This document shows positions 1 through 5,232 of a DNA stretch of 5,232 nucleotides, piece by piece (positions within the stretch are counted from its first letter, which is position 1; each line of letters starts with the position of its first letter). The stretch spans positions 5,286 to 10,517 of the forward strand of contig DIDU01000224.1 of the NCBI GenBank assembly GCA_002418295.1, written 5' to 3'. Source of the stretch: Carnobacterium sp. UBA5792 (lineage in GTDB: Bacteria; Bacillota; Bacilli; Lactobacillales; Carnobacteriaceae). The notes beneath the pieces were generated by a model, which did not search any database, was not told the origin of the DNA, and saw only the letters and a list, made by a program, of their open reading frames with translations. The translations under genes were made by a program, and so were the position numbers.

Positions 1-1356
1 TCATTAAAAGAATCTTTACCAGATGAGTATCTTCAAACATCTCATAGAGGTATTCGTTTATTTTTACCGACACATATCAGTATTGAGATGATTTACCGTT
101 CGGTATTAAAAGAGAGTGCTAATTTCAATTTACTGGAGAGTTTGTTCCATGACGAAACCAAAACTCTCGAGGAAATGGCTGACTTTTTATATACCAGTCC
201 TACTACATTAATAAGAGCCATAAAAAAAATAAATCTTGCGTTAAACGACTATTCGCTTCAAATCCAAACAAATCCTTGTCAATTGATTGGACCGGAAGCG
301 AACATCCGCTCTTTTTATATTTGTTATTTTATGGAGAGCTACACTCATTTCGAATGGCCTTATCCTACTATTGATCAAAAAGTATTTGATAATTTTTTGA
401 TCTTAGCTGCAAAATTTGTGCATTTCCAATGGAATTTTTCAGATTTTGAACGAGTAAAACATTGGATTGCTGTTAGCTTGATTCGTACTCAAAAAGGACA
501 TTATGTTGAGATTAAACAAAACGATCTAACGAAATATATCCCTGATCTATCAAAGTTTCATTTCATTTTAAAACCGCTTGAGAAAAAAATGAATATTTCT
601 TTTCGACCTCAGTTTATTGAGCAAGTTTTTGCTGTCTTTTTAAATAATAGTTATGTCTTTACTTAGGATCAGTTAATCAAAGAATCAGAAACAGACCCTG
701 AACTGAAGAAGTCAGTTGATCTCTTGTCTGGCTTATTAGATACTCTATCTAAACAAGTGGGCATTCCTATTCCCAATAAAGAACATCTTTTATTAGATCT
801 TTATAATCTGACTAAGATGGTTTCTAGGCCAAATAACCACATACGAAAAGTGACATATATCCTTTTTGACCAAAAAGAATTTTTTGTCCATTCACTGGAA
901 GAAGATATTCCTGACTTTGTTCGTTTAGCAAAAAAACAGATAAATACTTATAAGAAAAAGATGGACTTGATTTTTAGTAAACATTCAGTAGATGAGTTGG
1001 TTTATACACTGATCATTCATTGGGAGAATCTATTTATCGAATTACATAAACAACGCAAAAAAGCAAAGGTACTGATTATCAGTACCTATGACTTGGAACA
1101 TGCACAATTGATACGCGATGTTATCGATATTCATTACCATGACAATGTTACGTCAGAGATCTATTTGGAACCTCGGCTATCATTAAAGCAACTCAAAAAA
1201 ATGGAGTACGATGTTTTAATTACTACTACTTCTTTTGAGCCTATCCAAGATAAAAAAATCATTTGCATTCAAAATATACCGACAGAAAAAAACTTAAGGG
1301 AAATCAAGTTAGCGATTGATGAGGTAAGAAAATCGGGTCAGCTGCTTCGAAGCTGA
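1..1356 (+). pseudogene. Mga/AtxA-family transcriptional regulator, 5'-partial, interrupted by an in-frame TAG
   Basis: Frame 1 is open from the window edge to TAG at 664-666, then open in the same frame to TGA at 1354-1356, giving about 450 residues of one protein. The N-terminus (by family length about 60 residues, holding the first helix-turn-helix) lies outside the window. Visible in order: the wing after the first HTH (GIRLFLP, about 49-69); a second, Mga-type HTH at about 163-240 (TLEEMADFLYTSPTTLIRAI); the family segment ending in QLIGPEANIRSFY (about 280-318); a PRD-like helical region (about 360-1045) that contains the stop; and a PTS EIIB-like C-terminal domain (about 1066-1335, starting KVLIISTYDLEHAQLI). 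Proteins of this class bind DNA and respond to sugar status through PTS phosphorylation of PRD histidines. The stop splits the PRD region, so the upstream product would keep HTH2 but lose the rest of the PRD region and the EIIB-like domain. The gene is convergent with the PTS operon, so a regulatory link is only inferred. Family assignment is confident; the broken state is seen directly but could be a sequencing error. Confidence 0.85.
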
Positions 1357-1485
1357 AAAAAGTAACTTAAAGAAGAAGTTAGAGAAAAAATTGATAAAAT
1401 AATATTGCTTTAAAACATTAATAAGAATGTAGTCTTACATGTTGAATTCGCTTTAGAGTTTTTAAGAACAGCTACAACTAAAACC

Positions 1486-1531
1486 AAAAGAAGCTTATAC
1501 CGATAAACTTTTGGTATAAGCTTCTTTTTTT
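1486..1531. terminator. Strong, probably bidirectional intrinsic terminator between convergent genes
   Basis: A perfect 16-bp inverted repeat has its left arm at 1486-1501 (AAAAGAAGCTTATACC) and its right arm at 1513-1528, around an 11-nt loop. Reading rightward the stem runs into a T-run (1525-1531, followed by CTTTT), which would end the regulator transcript. Reading leftward the stem is followed by CTTTTGGTTTT, a weaker T-rich tail that could end the operon transcript. It lies 12 nt past the stop codon of the last operon gene and about 130 nt past the regulator stop. Confidence 0.88.
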
Positions 1532-1540
1532 CTTTTAAAA

Positions 1541-2227
1541 TCAATTTTTAAATCCATCAGTTGGCTTAGGTTCAAATAAATCGGCTATTTTTTTGCCGTC
1601 TTCATTAAATATCTTGATCGCTTGTTCAGTTAACTCTTTATTCAGCATCCGTTCAACGATGTCAGGAGATACGGTTGCTGTATGTGCCCCAGCTATCAAT
1701 GAATCAATTACTTGATTCGAATTTTTAAAGCTGGCAGCCATGATTTCAGTTTTTAAATTTCGTTCATCAATAAATTTCCGCATTTTTGTAATAGAAGCAT
1801 AGGGATCGATACTATTATTCGACATACGGTTAACGTATGGAGCTATATAGTCGCATCCAGCTAACGAGCTGAGAATTCCTTGGTCGGCAGAATAAATAGC
1901 GGTACCTAAAACAATTTGATTAGGAAAGTCTTTTTTTATTTCTCTAATGATTCTTATTCCTATCTTATTTATAGGAACTTTTATCCCAACTCGTTGAATG
2001 ATTCTCAGTTTTTGGATTTCTCTAAAATCATGATACAATTCTTCAAATGTATCACCGACTAATTGCACAAAAACTTTTTTTGCTCCATTCTCAACAATCT
2101 TAGTCAATTGAATAAAGCGCTCCTCTTCCTCTTTCAATAGAATTGTTGGATTTGTTGTCACTCCTTTAAAAATACCTAGTTTCATTGTTTCTAAGATAAC
2201 CGTTAATTCTCCCGTATCTAAAAACAT
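1541..2227 (-). CDS. fsa: Fructose-6-phosphate aldolase-like protein (small transaldolase family, FSA/TalC)
   Basis: A complete 228-residue class I aldolase of the short transaldolase family (usual length about 215-230), a cytoplasmic TIM barrel. Visible family motifs are FLDTG (D4), GVTTNPTIL (22-30), VFVQL (Q55), the Schiff-base lysine in IKVP (K83), LGTAIY (T109), APYVNR (Y131, R134) and AASFK (S166). From memory of E. coli FsaA, Q59, K85, Y131, R134 and S166 mark the aldolase subgroup. True TalC transaldolases usually have Glu and Phe in place of Gln and Tyr, so the sequence favours aldol cleavage of fructose-6-phosphate-like ketose phosphates to glyceraldehyde-3-phosphate plus dihydroxyacetone (or a similar small ketone or aldehyde). 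The ATG start follows an ideal AAGGAGG at 2234-2240 with a 6-nt spacer. It is the last gene of the operon, 23 nt after the HAD gene. A general annotation as transaldolase is possible; the exact substrate is unknown. Confidence 0.88.
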   Translation of the reverse strand: MFLDTGELTVILETMKLGIFKGVTTNPTILLKEEEERFIQLTKIVENGAKKVFVQLVGDTFEELYHDFREIQKLRIIQRVGIKVPINKIGIRIIREIKKDFPNQIVLGTAIYSADQGILSSLAGCDYIAPYVNRMSNNSIDPYASITKMRKFIDERNLKTEIMAASFKNSNQVIDSLIAGAHTATVSPDIVERMLNKELTEQAIKIFNEDGKKIADLFEPKPTDGFKN

Positions 2228-2233
2228 ATCTTT

Positions 2234-2240
2234 CCTCCTT
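2234..2240 (-). promoter_or_regulatory. Consensus Shine-Dalgarno site of the aldolase gene
   Basis: AAGGAGG on the minus strand lies 6 nt before the ATG at 2225-2227. It fixes that start and suggests efficient independent translation of the last gene of the operon. Confidence 0.8.
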
Positions 2241-2250
2241 AATCAGCAAA

Positions 2251-2991
2251 CTAGTTCATTTTGTTTATAGCAAGTTGCTTATCTTGAAAATAATCGTATT
2301 CTTTAAACAATTTTAATAATTCATCTAAATCATAAACTATTCTGTCTGGTCTAACCATATGCTCTTCAAATTTATTAAAGCGGTTATTCAGCCAAATAAC
2401 TGTCCAACCCGCATTTTTTCCACCAACAATATCATTTCTATAAGAATCGCCAATAAATATTGGTTTCTCTTTTCCTATTCTTAACTTATGTTCGACAAAT
2501 TCAAAAGCTTTTTTATCTGGTTTTGCACAGGCCATTGATCCAGATATAAAGATGTGATTTGCCGAAATCCATTTTGATAGACCTAACCGGCTTATTTTAT
2601 TTTGTTGATGTACTAGCGGTCCATTTGTCAGCAAAACCAGCTTATGATTCTTCTCAGATAGTTTGTTCAATAAAACTTTCACCTCTGGGTAAAGGGTAAT
2701 TTTTTGCTGTTCTTGCTGATAAACCTTTTGAAAATGGGTAGCTTGTTCTTTGTTTAATGAAATATCGAATTTAATACAAGCATATTGTATTCGAATAATT
2801 TGCATCTCTAATTTTGACATTTCACCAGTTTCACTTTGCTCAAATAACTCTTCGCTTTTCATTCTGCTTAACTGATAAATTCTTGCCATCTTTTCAGGTG
2901 ATACCTTTTGTATGGTATGATAAAATGCTGTCTTAAATGGTATTAATTGGTCATAGAGTGTATCGTCTACGTCAAAAACTATTGTTGCCAT
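2251..2991 (-). CDS. HAD-superfamily (subfamily IA) hydrolase, probable small-molecule phosphatase
   Basis: A complete 246-residue soluble HAD phosphatase. Motif I is FDVDDTLYD with nucleophile D7 and acid/base D9. An alpha-helical cap region (about 15-95) follows, typical of type IA. Motif II is LLTNG (T122), motif III is the lysine of CAKPD (K157), and motif IV is GDSYRND (D182, D187), which binds magnesium. All catalytic positions are present. Proteins of this type (YjjG- and phosphoglycolate phosphatase-like) dephosphorylate nucleotides or sugar phosphates; specificity cannot be read from the motifs. The ATG start has AAAGGA at 3001-3006, with a 9-nt spacer. It sits between the transketolase C subunit (118-nt gap containing a hairpin) and the aldolase (23-nt gap). 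It may therefore remove phosphate from an intermediate of the same sugar pathway or clear a dead-end product; that role is inferred. It ends in TAG. Confidence 0.87.
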   Translation of the reverse strand: MATIVFDVDDTLYDQLIPFKTAFYHTIQKVSPEKMARIYQLSRMKSEELFEQSETGEMSKLEMQIIRIQYACIKFDISLNKEQATHFQKVYQQEQQKITLYPEVKVLLNKLSEKNHKLVLLTNGPLVHQQNKISRLGLSKWISANHIFISGSMACAKPDKKAFEFVEHKLRIGKEKPIFIGDSYRNDIVGGKNAGWTVIWLNNRFNKFEEHMVRPDRIVYDLDELLKLFKEYDYFQDKQLAINKMN

Positions 2992-3033
2992 TTTTCACAT
3001 TCCTTTACTAAAAATCTAACGTTCTAATATAGC

Positions 3034-3069
3034 AAATAACCTTACCATATTGGATTGATAAGGTTATTT
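3034..3069. repeat. Inverted repeat in the transketolase-HAD intergenic gap (possible attenuator or processing hairpin)
   Basis: Arms AAATAACCTTA (3034-3044) and TAAGGTTATTT (3059-3069) are perfectly complementary over 11 bp. The 14-nt loop itself contains the small dyad CCATATTGG. In the operon direction the stem is followed by GCTATATTAG, not a clean T-run, so it is a poor intrinsic terminator. It could allow partial read-through, stabilise the upstream mRNA end, or be an operator. Confidence 0.55.
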
Positions 3070-3109
3070 ACATATTCTTTGCTATTAGTTGATATACTGC
3101 TTATTCAGT

Positions 3110-4087
3110 CTAAACAAAATGAACAACTTTATTCTTTTCTTTTTTCCGAATTAGTTCCTTGGACTGATAAAAAATATTTTCAACAGTCAGACCGTACTGC
3201 TCTTTCAAATAAGCCGCTTTCCCAACTTGCCCAAATTGTTCTCGGACTCCTATCCGGTATTGCAAAGTAGGCTTTTCTTCAGACAGTACTTCTGCTACGG
3301 CACTTCCTAGCCCTCCAATAACATTATGGTTTTCAGCTGTGATAACTGCTCCTGTTTCTGCTGCTTGGAGAATAGCTTTTCGATCAACAGGCTTGAGGCA
3401 ATACAAATCAATGACTGTGGCTTCAATTCCTTCAGCAGCTAATTCATTAGCTGCTAGCATCGCATCCGCAACCATTATTCCCGTAGCTAAAATGCTAACA
3501 TCTTTGCCTTCTCTTAATAGTTTAGAACCTGTTTCAAATACATCTTCCTCATTATATAACTTGATCGCCTGTTTACGAATTGTCCGGATATAACTAAAGC
3601 CATCGTGTTTATAAGCTTGTTTTAAAATAGCTTTTAACATTGTAGCATCACTGACTTCATAAACAGTCGCTTTGGGAATAGCCCGCATCAATGCTAAATC
3701 TTCAAAAGGCATATGCGTCCCTCCGTTTGCTTCAGCTGTTACACCGGCATCAGAGCCTAATATAACTGCACTCAATTGAGCATAATTCAATGAAACAAAC
3801 ACTTGATCAAATACTCTCCGACTAGCAAAAGGACCAAAAGTATGAATAAAAGGCTTAAATCCTGCTACAGCAAGACCAGCTGCGCTTCCAACTTCTTCGG
3901 CTTCCATAATTCCTACATTAATCAAACGCTCCCCTAGTATGTCCTTGATTTTACTAGTAGTGATGGCACTGGATAAATCAGCTTCTAACGCAACAACTTT
4001 CTCATCCTCTTCAGCACATTCAATTAGAAAGTCCGCATAAGTTTTACGCATTTCAATCGAATCTAATTCGGCTACAAATTCTTTCAT
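3110..4087 (-). CDS. tkt: Transketolase, C-terminal subunit (pyrimidine-binding and C-terminal domains)
   Basis: A complete 325-residue subunit equivalent to the C-terminal half of a full transketolase. The pyrimidine-binding domain comes first (about 12-180). VGIMEAEEVGSAAGLA (58-73) holds the glutamate (E62) that by family alignment activates thiamine diphosphate, and GGTHMPFEDLALMRAIP (122-138) carries a conserved active-site histidine (H125). The C-terminal domain (about 190-305) includes VSILATG, VIDLYCLKP and ITAENHNVIGGLGSAVAE. With the N-terminal subunit it would transfer two-carbon ketol units between sugar phosphates in the cytoplasm. The ATG overlaps the stop of the N subunit by one base (TAATG), so translation is probably coupled. 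A short basic tail (RKKEKNK) follows the usual domain end. A related activity such as a 1-deoxyxylulose-5-phosphate synthase-like reaction is less likely, since the two-gene layout is typical of split transketolase. Confidence 0.93.
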   Translation of the reverse strand: MKEFVAELDSIEMRKTYADFLIECAEEDEKVVALEADLSSAITTSKIKDILGERLINVGIMEAEEVGSAAGLAVAGFKPFIHTFGPFASRRVFDQVFVSLNYAQLSAVILGSDAGVTAEANGGTHMPFEDLALMRAIPKATVYEVSDATMLKAILKQAYKHDGFSYIRTIRKQAIKLYNEEDVFETGSKLLREGKDVSILATGIMVADAMLAANELAAEGIEATVIDLYCLKPVDRKAILQAAETGAVITAENHNVIGGLGSAVAEVLSEEKPTLQYRIGVREQFGQVGKAAYLKEQYGLTVENIFYQSKELIRKKEKNKVVHFV

Positions 4088-4102
4088 TAGACAGTCACTC
4101 CT
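4085..4102 (-). promoter_or_regulatory. Translational coupling junction of the two transketolase genes (TAATG with upstream SD)
   Basis: On the minus strand the N-subunit stop TAA (4087-4089) and the C-subunit ATG (4085-4087) share one base. AGGAG at 4098-4102 lies 10 nt before the ATG, inside the last codons of the N subunit. This arrangement supports near-equal synthesis of two subunits that must pair. Confidence 0.7.
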
Positions 4103-4926
4103 AACTCTTCTCCAATTTGTTGAATAGCTGTTCGAATGGCTTCATTCGTGTCATCATCCGGACGCAAATGGTGGTTATCTATCATGTTTTCAATATACGT
4201 TACGCCTTGGCCTTTAATTGTATCCAATACAATGACCGATGGTTTCCCTTTTAATTCTTTAGCAGCAGTTATCGCTTCAGAAATAGCTTGAACTGAATTG
4301 CCATCAACTCGAATTGCGTGAAAACCAAATGCTGAAAATTTATCGACAAAATCAAATGGATTGCTAATATCTGCCGTGTAGCCATCCAATTGTTTCTTAT
4401 TGTCATCAACAAACACAATTAAATGATCTAGTTTTTGATGTGCCGCCATTTGAATAGCTTCCCAACACTGGCCTTCGTTCAATTCGCCATCGCCAACAAT
4501 GGTGTACGTATAATTATTTCGCTTTGCAATTCTGTTTCCTAATGCAATACCAGTAGCAGCAGAAATTCCTTGCCCTAAAGAACCTGTTGTCATATCGACA
4601 CCTGGTGTTTTATTGCGGTCCGGGTGCGAAGGAAGACTAGTTCCGTTTTGGTTCAACGTATACAGCCACTCTTCAGGAAAGTACCCCTTTAAAAAGAGTG
4701 TCGCGTATAAACTTGGACCGCCGTGTCCTTTTGACAATACAAAGTAGTCGCGCTCAGGATCATCTTTTATTTCTGGACTGGCATTAAGATGTTTACCGTA
4801 GATAACAGCCAACGCCTCAACAATTGAAAGACTTCCACCGTAATGTCCATACCCCATATAGTTTAATTCTTTTAATGTATAGTATCGGATTTCTTTAGCA
4901 AAGCGTTCCATTTGCTCTACATTCAT
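4087..4926 (-). CDS. tkt: Transketolase, N-terminal subunit (thiamine diphosphate-binding domain)
   Basis: A complete 279-residue subunit matching the pyrophosphate-binding half of transketolase. GHYGGSLS (27-34) carries the conserved H28; SKGHGGPSLYA (65-75) and LPSHPD (98-103, H101) follow. TGSLGQGIS (114-122) and the thiamine diphosphate/metal motif from GDGELNEGQ (145-153) to DDNKKQLDG (174-182, N176) are intact. Full-length transketolases are about 660 residues; this subunit plus its 325-residue partner downstream reconstitute the enzyme. The ATG has a strong GAGGAGGA at 4934-4941 with a 7-nt spacer. It starts 30 nt after the stop of the PTS permease, so both lie on one transcript. This placement suggests a pathway-dedicated transketolase rather than the housekeeping one; that is an inference, as the rest of the genome is not visible. 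Confidence 0.94.
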   Translation of the reverse strand: MNVEQMERFAKEIRYYTLKELNYMGYGHYGGSLSIVEALAVIYGKHLNASPEIKDDPERDYFVLSKGHGGPSLYATLFLKGYFPEEWLYTLNQNGTSLPSHPDRNKTPGVDMTTGSLGQGISAATGIALGNRIAKRNNYTYTIVGDGELNEGQCWEAIQMAAHQKLDHLIVFVDDNKKQLDGYTADISNPFDFVDKFSAFGFHAIRVDGNSVQAISEAITAAKELKGKPSVIVLDTIKGQGVTYIENMIDNHHLRPDDDTNEAIRTAIQQIGEELGVTV

Positions 4927-4933
4927 TCACTAC

Positions 4934-4941
4934 TCCTCCTC
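4934..4941 (-). promoter_or_regulatory. Strong Shine-Dalgarno site of the transketolase N subunit
   Basis: GAGGAGGA on the minus strand lies 7 nt before the ATG at 4924-4926. It fixes the start and predicts strong translation in the short gap after the permease gene. Confidence 0.78.
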
Positions 4942-4956
4942 TATTTGTCAAAATGA

Positions 4957-5232
4957 TTAATTGATTTCAGCTGTTTCTTTTTTCTTTTTACTAAATACAG
5001 TCAGACCGACCATAATAACCAATACTGCAGCAATTCCAACAATTACAGCAGTTTGTCCACCATAATTACCTAGGGTTCCAAGGAACAATCCGGATACAGC
5101 AAAGTCAGCATCTGAGAAAGTAGAGCCCGCAAAACCAAGATCGCCTAAAACAGGAATCAACAATACAGGTAAAAAGCTGATTAGCATTCCTTGAACAAAT
5201 GAACCAATGATAGATCCACGAAGTCCACCTAA
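4957..5232 (-). CDS. ulaA: PTS EIIC permease of the ascorbate (UlaA/SgaT) family, C-terminal 91 residues
   Basis: The frame is open to the right edge, and 91 residues plus the TAA stop (4957-4959) are visible; an internal Met at 5187 is not the start. The fragment opens LGGLRGSIIGSF, followed by a membrane segment (about 13-30, MLISFLPVLLIPVLG). Then come the family-typical TFSDADFAVSGLFLGTLG stretch (38-55), a last membrane helix (about 61-80) and a lysine-rich tail (KKKKETAEIN) expected on the cytoplasmic face. From memory this aligns well with the end of E. coli UlaA (GGIRGA..., TFGDADF...), which imports L-ascorbate with concomitant phosphorylation by EIIA and EIIB. The family also transports other or unknown sugars, and the neighbouring split transketolase is unlike the classic ulaDEF genes, so ascorbate as the substrate is not assured. 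EIIA/EIIB genes and the promoter should lie upstream, outside the window. Confidence 0.88.
   Translation of the reverse strand, partial: LGGLRGSIIGSFVQGMLISFLPVLLIPVLGDLGFAGSTFSDADFAVSGLFLGTLGNYGGQTAVIVGIAAVLVIMVGLTVFSKKKKETAEIN

Noticed and set aside
664..666. Programmed read-through or an amino acid inserted at TAG
   Set aside because: No specific downstream element is visible, and neighbouring genes end normally with TAG, so a plain nonsense change or sequence error is simpler.
724..1356. A separate gene starting at TTG 724 after the stop in the regulator
   Set aside because: It is in the same frame as the upstream part, continues the same family domains, and has no convincing ribosome binding site before TTG 724; the 667-723 codons also look like regulator protein.
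1338..1381. Small hairpins at 1338-1356 (TCAGCT/AGCTGA over the regulator stop) and 1363-1381 (TAACTT/AAGTTA)
   Set aside because: Stems are only 6 bp and have no T-run in the regulator direction; the 1363-1381 stem has a T-run only on the minus strand, past the main terminator. Chance is likely in AT-rich sequence.
1391..1423. Possible promoter (TTGATA followed by AT-rich sequence) in the convergent gap
   Set aside because: No acceptable -10 box falls at 16-18 nt spacing, and there is no gene to serve downstream in that direction.
1427..1440. Short hairpin ATGTA-GTCT-TACAT in the convergent gap
   Set aside because: Five base pairs, no T-run and no neighbouring signal to support a function.
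3009..3030. Possible catabolite-response (cre) site around TAACGTT before the HAD gene
   Set aside because: It lacks the conserved TGNAANCG core; only a 6-bp AACGTT palindrome is present.
3055..3270. Small + strand open frame of 71 codons
   Set aside because: It is mostly antisense to the end of the transketolase C subunit, has no good ribosome site, and shows no recognisable protein features.
3339..3593. Small + strand open frame of 84 codons
   Set aside because: It lies wholly antisense inside the strongly supported transketolase C subunit and is best read as a shadow.
4957..5187. A 76-residue stand-alone membrane protein starting at 5187
   Set aside because: The frame stays open to the window edge and the residues before the Met (LGGLRGSIIGSFVQG) match the UlaA family, so this is the end of a longer permease.

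Overview
The window is AT-rich, with strong purine-rich Shine-Dalgarno sites, a Mga-type regulator, a phosphotransferase (PTS) permease and a transketolase split into two genes. Together these point to a low-GC Gram-positive bacterium, most likely in the Lactobacillales (Enterococcus/Carnobacterium-like). The species cannot be fixed from this sequence alone.

The left quarter (1-1356, + strand) is the 3' three-quarters of a Mga/AtxA-family transcription regulator. It enters from outside the window. One reading frame runs across it and is interrupted by a single in-frame TAG at 664-666. The homology continues in the same frame after the stop, so I read it as one broken gene (or a sequence error), not two genes. 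A strong hairpin with T-runs at 1486-1531 separates it from the convergent operon.

The remainder (1541-5232, - strand, read right to left) is one apparent operon. The order is the C-terminal end of an ascorbate-type PTS EIIC permease (UlaA family), transketolase N-terminal subunit, transketolase C-terminal subunit (1-nt overlap), HAD-superfamily phosphatase, and a fructose-6-phosphate aldolase-like protein of the small transaldolase family. The operon promoter and the other PTS components would lie beyond position 5232.

The likely logic is that a sugar is imported and phosphorylated by the PTS. Its carbon skeleton is then rearranged by the two-subunit transketolase and by aldol cleavage, and the HAD phosphatase handles a phosphorylated intermediate. 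A ulaA-type permease next to split transketolase is a known arrangement in streptococci and relatives. The substrate of such operons is not settled by this sequence, and the HAD and aldolase genes appended here are the most distinctive part. I see no mobile element, CRISPR array, tRNA or rRNA, and no gene-free stretch longer than about 300 bases.
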